Source: Cafeteria roenbergensis (lineage: Eukaryota; Sar; Bigyra; Bicosoecida; Cafeteriaceae). Taken from it: 64,000 bases of DNA. The stretch covers positions 186,001 through 250,000 of the forward strand of contig VLTN01000001.1 in the NCBI GenBank assembly GCA_008330645.1, given 5' to 3'. Below are positions 31,013 to 41,107 of this stretch, piece after piece. Below the pieces are notes generated by a model, which saw only the letters and a program-made list of their open reading frames with translations, was not told the DNA's origin and did no database searches. A program made the position numbers and the translations under genes. Positions within the stretch are counted from its first letter, which is position 1. Each line of letters opens with the position of its first letter.

Positions 31013-31963
31013 TCAGGTGCGCAGCGCGCGCAACCCCCACACCGACACACCATATTCGCGCGACGGCCCCCAACCCTTTCCCGTCCTTGCAGCCCGCGCC
31101 ATGGCAAGCGCTGCAGGCCGCGGCAACACGACAGCCTGTGCCTCATGGGCCCTCACTCTCTGGAGCGCAGACTCCGCTTGGGAGCGGCTCAGGCGTGACG
31201 CCGCCTTGTCGAATTGGTTCGACCGTCGGTTGGGTGCGCGCCCCTTCCGGTGCCCCGCGGCCCCCCTTGCCCGAGACTGCTCCCACAGCACGGACATGCC
31301 CTTGACAAATGCATCGGCCGATGCTGCCGACCTGCGCGCAGGGGAGGGGCCACCCTCCTCGCTGTCGACGATGGTGGGCGTCTCGGCTGCCTCGCGCCTG
31401 GCCTGGGCCTGCCTTGCGGCGATGACGACAGAGGCGGCCATGAAGGCGCAGCAGCGTCCCCAGCCAGCTTGCACGCCTGCGAGGACGGACTCCCAAGCTA
31501 GCGGCGCGCGTGTGGCGTCTGGCGTCGCCAGGCGCAGCTGTGGCCCACCGGGGTCGTTTCTGGCCGCTCCGCAGCTGCTACGAGCCGGGAAACCAACCCC
31601 GTGGGGTTGGCCAATCGTCGGTTTCCCCCGCTCGCCACAAAGCGCCAATCTCCGTCCCGCCGAGCCTTGCCGCGCGCCCAAGCCCGATTGCTTGTGTGGC
31701 ATGTGTCTGCGCACTTCTTGCACAGTCTTGCCACTGTCGAGTACGGCGTTGCGGAAGCCAGTCTTGCAAATAGACACAACACGAGCGCCCGCAAGCGGGA
31801 TGAGTCCAAGCGCCTCTTCAGCCGATCCCGCCCCCGCTGAACCGTCGGTTTGCGGCGCGAACAGCGGCAGCCGCGTCTGCCCGTCGCGAAGCAGTGGATT
31901 GCCCTGTGTTTCGGTTTCTGGGCCGAGAGGCAATGCGGTGCATCGGGCGCAAAACAACTCCAC
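31013..31963 (-). CDS. Hypothetical ORF, low confidence
   Basis: An open frame of 316 codons downstream of the SK channel gene and overlapping its 3' end by about 145 bases in another frame, so any real start must be further in, perhaps near 31710. It has one moderately hydrophobic segment (CCAFMAASVVIAARQAQAR) followed by an acidic stretch and a basic C-terminus. I do not recognise a family. Long chance frames are common in this GC-rich DNA, and a plus-strand frame of similar length overlaps it, so reality is doubtful. Confidence 0.3.
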   Translation of the reverse strand: MELFCARCTALPLGPETETQGNPLLRDGQTRLPLFAPQTDGSAGAGSAEEALGLIPLAGARVVSICKTGFRNAVLDSGKTVQEVRRHMPHKQSGLGARQGSAGRRLALCGERGKPTIGQPHGVGFPARSSCGAARNDPGGPQLRLATPDATRAPLAWESVLAGVQAGWGRCCAFMAASVVIAARQAQARREAAETPTIVDSEEGGPSPARRSAASADAFVKGMSVLWEQSRARGAAGHRKGRAPNRRSNQFDKAASRLSRSQAESALQRVRAHEAQAVVLPRPAALAMARAARTGKGWGPSREYGVSVWGLRALRT

Positions 31964-34900
31964 GACCTCTTGGGGCAGTCTCAGGCCGCGCGGGGGATGA
32001 GTCGGCCGTCGAGCCCAAGCCCGCCGCAGTGGCTACCGGCGGGCTTGTGCGGCTGAGATGATCGACCGGCCGTGGCCTGGATGTCAGGTCGCCCAGGCCG
32101 GCCAGGTCAGCGCCAACGGAAGCCACGGACGACCGAGCGCTGCCGCCCCCGCCGCCGGCCCGAGACGCGGTGCCGCTGCGTCTGCTTGTGGGCGCTGCAC
32201 CCGCAGCTGCTGCCTGCTGCTCGTCCCGGGCCTCCAGCTCGGCCCGCAGGCTCTCTGCAGCAGACACCGCACCCTCACACCTTGCAGCGCATCGTCGGGC
32301 GTCGCCCGACGAGCGTGCAGCCTCCTCGGCGGCCCGCTCTGCTCGAGCAGCCGCGGCCTCGGCCATGGCTGCGGCTGGCTCAAGCGCCTCCGCCTGGTCC
32401 GCCCTGTCCGGAGCCACAACACCCGCCTGTGGAGTTGTGGTCCCTGCCTCCAGCACGTCCCGCGCCCCCGCTTCGGCAGCCTTGGCGGCGGCCGCTGACG
32501 CGGAAGCCTCGTCGCTGGCTGCATTGGAGCTCGCGGCAGCCCCCTCCGCCTCCCGCGCCGCCGCTTCTGATCGATCTGCGGCGGCCTCGCACCTGCCAGC
32601 TGCTGCCGCCGCCTCTTGTGCTGCCCCGCGCGCCTCCGCCGCTGCGGCCACTGCGGCCGACAGCGACGTTTCCGGCGCGCCGGCAGCAGCTGCGGCGCCA
32701 GGCGCCGCGCTTGCCTCTCCCGAGGAGGGGGAGGGCTCCTTTGCCTCGCCTGAGGGCGGCACTGCATCGTCGGCAGCGCCTTGGGCGCCGAGGCTTCGGC
32801 GCTCGGACTTGGGCGGCTCGGCCTCCGCCGAGCGCGGGCGGCCGCTCCGGTTGGCCTCGCCTGCGCGAGCAGAGGCTGCTTCCAGGGCGGCAATGCGCTG
32901 GTCCTGCTGATCCAGTCGCGCGGTTACTCCCGCTTCCAGGTCGCGCAGGGCAGCGGTGAGGTCGGCCAGCATGCCCAGGATGCACGCCGAACCAGCGGGG
33001 CTCTCCATGGGGCGCTGGGGCGATGCGGCGACTCTGCGAGAGAGCGGGGACTGCGACCCACCAGGCGAGAGCTCTGCTGTTCCCGGCGCCGCGGCTTCCT
33101 CCTCGTCACGGCCTGCTGCTGGTGTTGGTGCTGGTGCGCCGTGGGGCCCGCCTTCGCCGCGCGGGGGCGGCAGACGGTGGGAGGCGGCCGCGTCGCGCTC
33201 TGACCACGCGACCTGCCGTGTGGACGTGTCCCCGAAGCCGGAGGCGTGGGAGCCGTGCTGAACCTGCTGCAGCAGGAGCGGCGCGGCACTGCTGCTGCCT
33301 CCCGTGCTGCCGGGCGGGGGCCCGCCAGCCATGAGAGCCTGGACCTCCACCAGGCGTCTTTCAAAGGGGCTGAGCGACGCGAACCGTTCCTCCTGCAGCG
33401 CCGCTGATGTCCCCTTCGCAGCGTGGTCGAGCTCCTCGAGGCGGGAGGCCAGGTTGCCTCGCTGCGAGTCGCCAAACGCGACCACGGCCTTCGACACGGT
33501 CATGCTCGCCCGGCGGGGCCGCCCGCGGCGGGATGCAGAGCCGGCGGGCCGGGCGACGTGCCGGCCCATCGATGCCGTACGGTTAAAGGGGGAAGGGGGC
33601 ACGCTGGTGGCGCCGGCATCAGCGCGAACACCGGACATCGCAGCGTCGTCCGTGGCCAGGGTCGCGCTGCCGAGCGCGTCTGGTCCGGCGCTGAGCTGGG
33701 CGGCGCCAAGCCGGAGGCGCAGCTCCGCCTCCGCCTCCGGCCGGAGTCCGGCCTCGCTGGCACCCGGGCCAACGATGGACGACCGACGCTTGCCAGGCAC
33801 CCGCCCTCGCCGGGAAGGCTTCGCCAGCGGGTCGCTGTCGGTCCGCCGCGCTGGCGGGGGGGGCAGGTCAACGGGGCTGGCGAGCGCGCCCCCGGCCTCG
33901 CTTCCGCCCCTGCCCCCCGCCGGCGCGGAGGAAAGCGGGGAGTCCGGGTGCGGAGGCACCGGCGCCCCTAGGGACCCCGCCCTGCTCATAGGCGGCGGCG
34001 TCGAGGTCGGACTCCCGGTGTGGGCGCCCTGGTCGGCCGGGCGGCCGTCCGAGCCCCCGCCCGTTGCGGGAAGTCTGCCGCCCTTGCTCGCCAGCGTTCG
34101 GCTGCTGCTGGTGGCGGTGGCGCCCCCGCCCACCCCTCGCGCCGATGCCGGCTGCTGCGACCCCCGGCCCCGAGGCCCTGCCGCCCCGTCGGGCCCTGGC
34201 TCCTCCCAAGGCTGGCGGTGTTTGGCGCCGGCCACGTTGCTGCCGCTGCCTCCCATCCACTGCTCCGCGTGCCCGAAAGACATTCGCGCCGCGCTTGGCG
34301 CTTCGTCGATCGTCTTGGGCGCACCGACCCGCGCTCCCGCCCCAGTTGAGGCCCCGTCCGCCTGCGGCGCAGAGTCGGCCCCGCCGCGGCCTCCGCCGCT
34401 GCCCCCGCCTGCCCCGTGTGCCGCGGTCGCCGCTGGCGCCAAGCCGCCAGGAGCCAACTTGGAGTCTTCAGCAAACACCGCAACCGGCGCGGGCTGCGAG
34501 GGGGTCGCAGAGAGCCCGAGGCCCCCAGCGCCGTGGCGAGACGGCACCCCCGTGACCACGGCCGAGCCCGCCCGCTGCCGCCCGTGGTGCTTCCCCGCTG
34601 TCGACCTGCCCGTGGTGCTCACGCCCTCGCTCCACTGGCCACTCCCAGCCACGGACGCCGTGGCGCGACGGCCCGCCCGGCCGACCCGCCCTCCGCCGCC
34701 GCCCGCTGCAGTCCCCTGCACCGCCACCTGGATGACAGACTTGACCTTGTCCAGCGCTGCGACGAACGCCAGCCTCACGCCGTCCAGCTCGTCCCGAAGG
34801 ACTGTCACCTCCGCATCGATGCCCTCAAGCAGGCTCAGCTGCTTGTCCATCGGGTCGGTGGGGTCCGTGCCGCGAACCCACCTCCGCGTGGCGCGAAACC

Positions 34901-36197
34901 GCTCAATCCGTAGGAACGCCTCGGACTCAAGCCTGGCCTCCTCGCGCCTTGCAGCCAGCCCCGCGCAGCATCCCATGCAGCACCACCCGGCGCTTGGAGC
35001 GCCGCTTGGCCTGCCGCTGCCCCGACCCTTGTCAGCAGGCGGCTTCGCAGACTGCTCAGACCCGCCACGCACTGCCACGCGCGGGCTGCTTGCGCTGTTG
35101 GGAGCCTCCCCGCCGCCTGCGTTGCCGGGCACCACCTGGGCAGCGGTGGTCGTCCAGGAGGATCGGCCCCGCCGCGCCGGCTTGTCCCCAGCTGACCCAG
35201 GTGCCTGCGCTGACCCAGCGTCGCCGTCGGCGGCGTTGGCATCGGCCCGCTGGTCACGCCGGCCGGATGCAGCCGCCGCCACCCGGGCCGCCACCCGCCA
35301 CCGCCACGCCGCCTGCAAGAGGTCCGCCGCCGCCACCTGAAGGCGCTGCCTCTGGCGGTGCTTGGCCAGGAAGGTCACCACCTTGGACTCGCTCCGGCTC
35401 AGCTGCAGGTACTCTGTCGTGAGGGCAATGGTGACCGCCGTGAGCAGCGTACCCAGGAGGCCACCCACCACTGTGACTGCCCTGCCTCCGACGGTGGAAG
35501 CCGTGACGTCGCCGAACCCGATTGTCAGGCCCGTGATCACCACGAGCCACACAGAGTCCAAGAACGTCAAGGGTGCGCACCCCAGGGACCTGTAAAACGC
35601 GCACTCGACGCTCTCGATGACGTGAATCGCAAAGGAGGAGGCGAGCACCAGGCCCCCCAGCGTGAGCAGCAGCACGCTGACCGGCCGCTCCTTCAGAACC
35701 GTTTTGAGAATGAACGAGCCGTCGAACTCCACGTTGGTGAGCGCTCCGATGAACCGCCCGTTGGAGCTGTTCAAGGGGCTGTGGAACCTCACGACGCGGA
35801 GCATGATGGCGCAGCGCAGCAGCGGGATCAGCACGAGCGCCAGGTAGAGTCCGGGGTCTGGCAAACCGAGGCTGGTGATGAAGGGAAATGGGTGCGCGAG
35901 CAAGCACAAGCATTCCAAGAGCACTGGCAGGCCGAGGGACGAGCCGAGCAGCGTGGCCGAGGGAGGCACGAGGTTCTTGGCCATTTTGGACCGAAGCAAC
36001 GCCTGGTAGTAGGCCAGGCAGGCCCCAATGGCCCCCGCCGTGAGCACCGACCCCACCACTCGCACGGCCTCTGACGAAAATGAAGGCGCAGCTGGCGGCC
36101 AGAATGCGGCCTGGTCCCGCGGGTCGCAGCCGGGGGACGCGTCGGGGTCGCAGTAGATGCCCGTCACACCAACAGCGGTGGAGGCTGCCCAGTTCAT
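31818..36197 (-). CDS. SK/IK-type calmodulin-gated K+ channel with long C-terminal tail
   Basis: Start chosen at ATG 36197 (MNWAASTAVGVTG), where channel-like sequence begins; the frame stays open upstream but is arginine-rich noise. The product is about 1459 residues. Several hydrophobic helices precede the pore, whose filter reads TIGFGDVTA near residues 225-233. S6 is followed at about 258-305 by a segment like the calmodulin-binding domain of KCNN channels (SRSESKVVTFLAKHRQRQRL, then AADLLQAAWRWRV). This suggests Ca2+/calmodulin gating and hyperpolarisation coupled to calcium. The remaining ~1100 residues are Gly/Ser/Pro-rich with a short coiled coil (LTAALRDLEAGVTARLDQQD) and Ala-rich helices. 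Known KCNN proteins are 400-700 residues, so the tail is unusual. Voltage-insensitivity is expected but not shown. Confidence 0.82.
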   Translation of the reverse strand: MNWAASTAVGVTGIYCDPDASPGCDPRDQAAFWPPAAPSFSSEAVRVVGSVLTAGAIGACLAYYQALLRSKMAKNLVPPSATLLGSSLGLPVLLECLCLLAHPFPFITSLGLPDPGLYLALVLIPLLRCAIMLRVVRFHSPLNSSNGRFIGALTNVEFDGSFILKTVLKERPVSVLLLTLGGLVLASSFAIHVIESVECAFYRSLGCAPLTFLDSVWLVVITGLTIGFGDVTASTVGGRAVTVVGGLLGTLLTAVTIALTTEYLQLSRSESKVVTFLAKHRQRQRLQVAAADLLQAAWRWRVAARVAAAASGRRDQRADANAADGDAGSAQAPGSAGDKPARRGRSSWTTTAAQVVPGNAGGGEAPNSASSPRVAVRGGSEQSAKPPADKGRGSGRPSGAPSAGWCCMGCCAGLAARREEARLESEAFLRIERFRATRRWVRGTDPTDPMDKQLSLLEGIDAEVTVLRDELDGVRLAFVAALDKVKSVIQVAVQGTAAGGGGGRVGRAGRRATASVAGSGQWSEGVSTTGRSTAGKHHGRQRAGSAVVTGVPSRHGAGGLGLSATPSQPAPVAVFAEDSKLAPGGLAPAATAAHGAGGGSGGGRGGADSAPQADGASTGAGARVGAPKTIDEAPSAARMSFGHAEQWMGGSGSNVAGAKHRQPWEEPGPDGAAGPRGRGSQQPASARGVGGGATATSSSRTLASKGGRLPATGGGSDGRPADQGAHTGSPTSTPPPMSRAGSLGAPVPPHPDSPLSSAPAGGRGGSEAGGALASPVDLPPPPARRTDSDPLAKPSRRGRVPGKRRSSIVGPGASEAGLRPEAEAELRLRLGAAQLSAGPDALGSATLATDDAAMSGVRADAGATSVPPSPFNRTASMGRHVARPAGSASRRGRPRRASMTVSKAVVAFGDSQRGNLASRLEELDHAAKGTSAALQEERFASLSPFERRLVEVQALMAGGPPPGSTGGSSSAAPLLLQQVQHGSHASGFGDTSTRQVAWSERDAAASHRLPPPRGEGGPHGAPAPTPAAGRDEEEAAAPGTAELSPGGSQSPLSRRVAASPQRPMESPAGSACILGMLADLTAALRDLEAGVTARLDQQDQRIAALEAASARAGEANRSGRPRSAEAEPPKSERRSLGAQGAADDAVPPSGEAKEPSPSSGEASAAPGAAAAAGAPETSLSAAVAAAAEARGAAQEAAAAAGRCEAAADRSEAAAREAEGAAASSNAASDEASASAAAAKAAEAGARDVLEAGTTTPQAGVVAPDRADQAEALEPAAAMAEAAAARAERAAEEAARSSGDARRCAARCEGAVSAAESLRAELEARDEQQAAAAGAAPTSRRSGTASRAGGGGGSARSSVASVGADLAGLGDLTSRPRPVDHLSRTSPPVATAAGLGSTADSSPARPETAPRGRGVVLRPMHRIASRPRNRNTGQSTASRRADAAAAVRAANRRFSGGGIG

Positions 36198-36532
36198 TTG
36201 GTGCTGCGGTCGCCCGACGACAAGTTGGGGGGAAGGGGGAGGGCGATATGGTAGGACCTGGTGCCACGGCCACCTTGGGAATGCAAGCGTGCAGGGCGTG
36301 CGCTGGGCGCATCTGCGCGCAGGTCCGCAAGGCGGCAAAAGTCGTTGGCAGCAGGCTGCCGCCGGTCTTGCCTCTCCAGCGAGCCCCAGCAGCGCGAGCC
36401 GCACGCGGCTGCACCAGCCCGCCCGTGGTGTTCCATCCCTCGCGTACATGTGCGCCCCAACACGGGCGCCCTGGCCAGTCCTGGCGCGGACTGCCCTCTG
36501 CCAACTGATTCGTGCCGCGCGGCGACCAGGTG

Positions 36533-36796
36533 TCACTCGCGCCGCTTGCTTCGGCTCACCTGGAGAACGCTGGCCGCGAGGCCGGCCAGGGCCATGCCCG
36601 CTTCGACGTCGGCCCAGAACCGCAGCCGCTTCAGGATGTCCATGGCTGAGTCGATGCCGGTGGGGTCAAGCTCGGCCGCGTCTTCAGCGCTTGCACGACT
36701 GCCAACGCTCTCTGACCGCCGCCCTGCATCGCTGGCCCCGTCCCCCGGAGCCTGGCCGAACAGCACGCCTCGGCTGGGGGCCCGCAGCATAGACAT
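36533..36796 (-). CDS. Small hypothetical protein
   Basis: A frame of about 87 residues from an internal ATG (MSMLRAPSRG). It has an acidic middle (AEDAAELDPTG), a helix (SAMDILKRLRFWADVEAG) and a C-terminal hydrophobic segment ending in a basic tail (MALAGLAASVLQVSRSKRRE), as in small tail-anchored proteins. It lies upstream of the SK channel on the same strand. No family recognised; it may be the last exon of a longer gene. Confidence 0.4.
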   Translation of the reverse strand: MSMLRAPSRGVLFGQAPGDGASDAGRRSESVGSRASAEDAAELDPTGIDSAMDILKRLRFWADVEAGMALAGLAASVLQVSRSKRRE

Positions 36797-37106
36797 GGGG
36801 CAGGGCGCGCCCCAAAGTGCGGGGCAGTGCAGTCGTCTGCCGCTCCGGAAGTCGCAGAGTTGTTGAGACCTAATAGTCATTCGCGCAGAGTCGGAAAGTC
36901 AGCTTTGCCGCGGAAGTTTCGGCGGCCGACTTTAACGATGACGCAAGAGCCAGCCCGCGGCGAGCGGCCCCACACATCGCGCAACGGTTCTCCAAACCAA
37001 GGCACGGTGCCTCGGCGTTGAACTGGGAGGCGGCCAGCTGCCCTTGTAGTCGGGCCTGCGGCGCTCTGGCGGCTCCGCGGGACAGCGGCTCAAGGCGCCG
37101 GCGCCG

Positions 37107-38246
37107 ATGGCGGCTGACAGCGCCCACACCTCCAGTTTCGCGGCCGGGATCAGCCTCTCTGGGCTCGTCCTCCCTGGGCTGGCTACTGTGGCAGCCATCG
37201 CTGCAGCAGCCTTGGGTTCTCGGCCGGAGAATCCAGCGAAGCACGTGTCTGGGAGATCGTTCAAGTGGACCAGATTCACGTCAATTCGGGTTGCGCCGCA
37301 GCCAGTGCAAGTCAACTGCGATGGGGCGCCTGGCTCGGCCCGAGAGGAAGAGGGCGGCGATGCTGAAGCTCGTGGGCTTTCCCCTGCAAGCGTCCTGCCG
37401 CTGGAGGGCTCATGCGCGCGGACGCCGAGGGCGAGCACGCCTGCTGGAAGTGGTACCTTTTCCGCGACGCACAGCACGTTTCGTGCAGCGCCAACACTTG
37501 CCATGGCCAGCTCTCGCGAAATGGTCCCGAGCGCTTCGCGGTCCACGGGCATGCTGAGGGGACAGGTGTCAAGCGAAGTCCTGGCCTCGACCGGCAGCGG
37601 GATTCTCGCGAGGAGGAGCTCGAGTCGCCTCGCCAGCAGTTCGGGGCGCCGGCGAACGGCGCGACTGACTCGCGCTGGTCTCATGGCTGCAATTGGCATC
37701 TTGGCAGGCATCCTCTACACAGCCGCATGGGCCCTTGCGGTTCGAGAGCCCAATCCCCTGGCATTTTACCGGATCATATGGGCCGACGCCGTGTTGAGGG
37801 GCCTGGCTGTCACGGCATACTTCCTTGCTGCCGGGCTCTTTGTCGCAACTTGGCATGAGGGACTCGTCGGGCAGCGGTCGAGATCAATCTTGCCTTGCTC
37901 TTGGCCGGTGCTTGCGATGGCGCTTCCTGTACGGGCAGCCGCAGGGGTGGCCATTGTGGCAGGCGTCGTGGCCAATACTCCGGGCTGGGGCAGCGGCAAT
38001 GCGCGCAACATTCGGAACATGGTGGAGCGGATTTTGCTCTCTGGGCGGGTCGTCCCTGCATTACTTGCAATCGCCCTGCCGGTTTGGAAGGGCATTCCCG
38101 TGGCTCGAAAGCTTAGCCAGTCGACATTGCCCGCGGTGAAGCGGGTGGGAAGGAGTACTGTGAGCCCGCTGGCTGAATGTCGGACCCGGTTTGGGCGCAA
38201 CACGGTGTGCCTCCTGCAAGCGCACCGCACATTGCCGCTTCCCTGA
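37107..38246 (+). CDS. Hypothetical multi-pass membrane protein
   Basis: A 379-codon frame. Hydrophobic stretches occur at the N-terminus (GISLSGLVLPGLATVAAIAA), near residues 190-210 (GLMAAIGILAGILYTAAWAL), 225-245 (LRGLAVTAYFLAAGLFVATW), 265-285 and 315-330 (VVPALLAIALPVWKGIPVA). This gives about five candidate membrane helices. The region between residues 45 and 185 is polar and could include unspliced intron. A further frame at 38475-38732 has one more hydrophobic segment (WHLIEILILTGFTCAIPLTR) and may be a 3' exon of the same gene. I do not recognise the family. Confidence 0.5.
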   Translation: MAADSAHTSSFAAGISLSGLVLPGLATVAAIAAAALGSRPENPAKHVSGRSFKWTRFTSIRVAPQPVQVNCDGAPGSAREEEGGDAEARGLSPASVLPLEGSCARTPRASTPAGSGTFSATHSTFRAAPTLAMASSREMVPSASRSTGMLRGQVSSEVLASTGSGILARRSSSRLASSSGRRRTARLTRAGLMAAIGILAGILYTAAWALAVREPNPLAFYRIIWADAVLRGLAVTAYFLAAGLFVATWHEGLVGQRSRSILPCSWPVLAMALPVRAAAGVAIVAGVVANTPGWGSGNARNIRNMVERILLSGRVVPALLAIALPVWKGIPVARKLSQSTLPAVKRVGRSTVSPLAECRTRFGRNTVCLLQAHRTLPLP

Positions 38247-39112
38247 GCACATTGCTGTTGTCCGCAGCTTCGGGTGTCTCTCTTCTTTGTGTGCAGCGGT
38301 GCCGTTTGCTTGCCATGCTTCGTCGGAGTGTTGGCCTCTCCGCTCTTGGAGTATGACTACGTGTGAGCACCGCGCTGCCACATCGCTGCTTGGCGCGCGG
38401 CGCGCGGCCCATGCGCCGCCACCACGAGCGCGCTCTCCAACGACGGTCATGCTCTGCTCCAAGGGGATGGGGCGGTGGGGTGCCGGCTAATGTCGTCCCG
38501 ACGTGTCCGCAGGCTTTCGTCGTGGCACTTGATCGAGATCCTGATTCTGACGGGCTTCACTTGCGCCATCCCGCTGACGCGGTGTCGCTGGAACCGGAAG
38601 TCTTCTGCGGCTGGTTCAGCCTCGCGGGCCACCTCGGTTGAAGAGCTCACCCAAACGAAAACGGAAGGGAACGAGGCGGCTGTTCAGGCGGGAGCAAGTG
38701 CCGACCAAAGTCTTCAGGAAGCTCCCAGCTAGGCGCTGGCCGCGCCGGGGAGCATTGCGGACACGCTCAGCAGGACCTTCCGGGCCCTGGTTCGCACAGC
38801 ATGCGTGACTGTGCAGCGCGCATACCCGCATACATTTTTTGCAGTGTCAGTCTCAAGCGCCGCCTGTGCTCAGCACGCCCATGTGGCGCCTAGGCCGGAT
38901 GGGCACTCAGAATATTGCACACCCGCACGAATCAACAACCGACCAGGGTTTTGTGCGCCCGAATGGCGCCGCCCACGGCGCCACAGCCGTGAAGCAGAGC
39001 CCTGCGGTTGTGGAGCTCGCCCACCGTCCCCGTTTGGGACTGCAAAACCCTGCAGGGCGCCACTCTCTCGAGTCCCGACAAGAGCCACTGCCTGAATTGT
39101 CGCCGGTTGTGA
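38247..39112. other. Intergenic region with a possible 3' exon
   Basis: About 870 bases. The only noteworthy frame is 38475-38732 (plus), about 85 codons with one hydrophobic segment and a polar tail, perhaps belonging to the upstream membrane protein. The remainder shows nothing I can name. Confidence 0.4.
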
Positions 39113-40770
39113 TTGGCCCAGAGCTTGCGCCTTTGCCTCGATGGCGGGGCAGGCCGGGCCAATGAACAACAAGCTTGGCCAGAGCTCAAGGCGGCTTTCA
39201 ACTCCCCAGCGTGCGTCGGTTCAGTTGCAGCCAGCTTGCGCGGCCTCCCAAGGGCATGTTCCGTGGCACCGGAAGGGTTTGGCCGCGCGCATGCGTCCTC
39301 CGTCGTCGGGCAGATGCAGCCATGCAACCTCGGCCGCGATTCTGCTCCGACAAAACCTCCCGCTTGCGCCCTCAATAAGCTCTCGCAGTCGGTTCGTCAC
39401 CCCAGCGAGGCATCCAGATCGACGGCCTCGGAGGCGCTGCCTCAACTCGGAGCTGGAGACCGGGGGCGCAACGCGGTGCAGCAGCCGCTGGCCTCGATGC
39501 CCCTCGTGTTCCGCCTCGAGCCATCGCGGAAGTCCCCGATTCACCGCGGCAGGTCCCGGAGCGAGCTGACGACGCGTCAGCCGTCGGTGGCAGCATGCGC
39601 AGGGCGCCACACCCGTGTTCCTCTGAGCAGGAGGACCTCTCAAAGGCTCGGGTTGAGCGAGACAAGCGCATCCTCATCGCAAGCGCACGTGCTCAGGCTC
39701 GTGTTGTGGCACGCCTGCGAGCGCAGGTTGCTTCCCTTCGCGCTGAACTTGCAGCCAGGCAGGCACGAGCTGGTCCCAGCTCCGTGGAGCGTGGCGGCTT
39801 GAGTGTCCAAGTCGACGGACATGCAAGCGCAGAACCTAGACCCGCACGCCAGCGGACGGCTCGAGCCGGCCGTGTGCCGAGCACCAATGGCCTTCCCAGG
39901 GACTGGGGGACTAGCACGTCGAGCGTGACCATCGTGAGTCCCCTCCAGGAGCCTCGTGCTTCCAGTTCGAGCGAACTGCGCCCTCCTGAACTCCAGCGCG
40001 CAGGGGCGGCTGGCGGCGATTGGAGCGGCCCACCCCGCCGACGCCCGTGGTCAGCCCAGCTTGTATGCCGTCAGAGGATCCACGCCACCCCATCATCTGC
40101 CGGGCCCCCTGAGGTTGGTCGGGCGTGCGACGTGCCACGACTGCAGCCGCTGCGGCGGTGTCGACCGCTGGCCCTAGGCATCCTTCCAGAACAGTCGACG
40201 TGCCTGACGTGCAAGGAGTCAGTGGGCATGGAGTCAAGGCTGCTCGGGGTTCTAGGTCGGTTGAAGTCCGCGCGTTCGGATGTTGCGCAGAGCGTAAAGG
40301 CGGCGCTGGAGGCTCAAAAGTGTGACTTTGATCTTCGGCTGCTCGACGCAAGGCACCGCGCGTCGACCCGGGAAGCAGCGCTTGTGAGCCAGCTCGAATT
40401 GGTTGAGTCGTCAAACAAGGAGCTCAGAGGGCAAGTTGGACAGCTGGAATCTCTTGCGAAGCAGCTCATCCAGGCTGCTGAAATTGCAAGTGAAGGCCTC
40501 GCGCTGGAGGCGAAGTCGCGGCGCGTGAGCAAACCGCCTCAGTTCGCAGGCGCCACGACGGCTGGGTGCGGAGCTGAGCTGGCTTCAGTTGAAGCGTCTC
40601 TTCGATCGAACCTGTCCGCGGCGAGGGACTGCATCGATCGCCAAAACAGGCAGATGCGTCGCCTGCAGGACCAGGGCGACGTTTTGAGGGCCGCGCTGTC
40701 CGCTGTGTCAGACGGAATCGTCCAAGCCTTGATGTCAGAGCTGTGCCTGATCGACGGCCCCGGGCGCTGA
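39113..40770 (+). CDS. Coiled-coil protein with a 44-nt intron
   Basis: Two frames join cleanly. The first (39113-39586) ends RSELTTRQPS before a GTGGCA donor. The second starts at 39631 after a CTGAGCAG acceptor with EDLSKARVERDKR. Removing 39587-39630 (44 nt) keeps phase. The second part has strong heptad-like coiled coil at ARVVARLRAQVASLRAELAA, VSQLELVESSNKELRGQVGQ and DCIDRQNRQMRRLQDQGDVL. No catalytic motif is visible, so a structural or cytoskeletal scaffold is the most likely role. The start codon is the first in frame and could be downstream. Confidence 0.6.
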
Positions 40771-41107
40771 TGGGACAGGACCCGGATGGAAGCCGACACA
40801 CCCTGTGCAGCCAGCGGCTTGCCCGCTTCTCGACGACAAGACTTTGCCGGATGGGAGCGGGGCGGAGCTTGGACAAAGTGGGGGGAGCCAGGGTGCTGCT
40901 TGCGCTGAATCACGCGGAGAAGCCACTTTGGGCTGCAGCTCAGCTCGAGTCACACATGCAAGCGTGATTCGGAGCGCGCGATTCCAGCCACAAACGAACA
41001 CTTGCAAAAGGAAAATAGAAACACTAACTGCAAGCCTGAAATGCTATCGCTGCGCGGATGGTCAGAACCCAAGCAAGCTACCATCCGACCCCCAAGCGGC
41101 ATGGCGC
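40771..41107. other. Convergent intergenic region
   Basis: About 340 bases between the stop of the coiled-coil gene (plus) and the stop of copy A (minus). It holds 3' UTRs only as far as I can see, with lower G+C near 40980-41060. Confidence 0.5.

Noticed and set aside
30849-32000. 383-codon plus-strand frame
   Set aside because: Overlaps the end of the SK channel gene and has random composition; the opposite strand is at least as good a candidate.
33304-35340. 678-codon plus-strand frame opposite the SK channel tail
   Set aside because: Pro/Ala/Arg-rich shadow of the channel's Gly/Ser-rich tail; no domain or start context.
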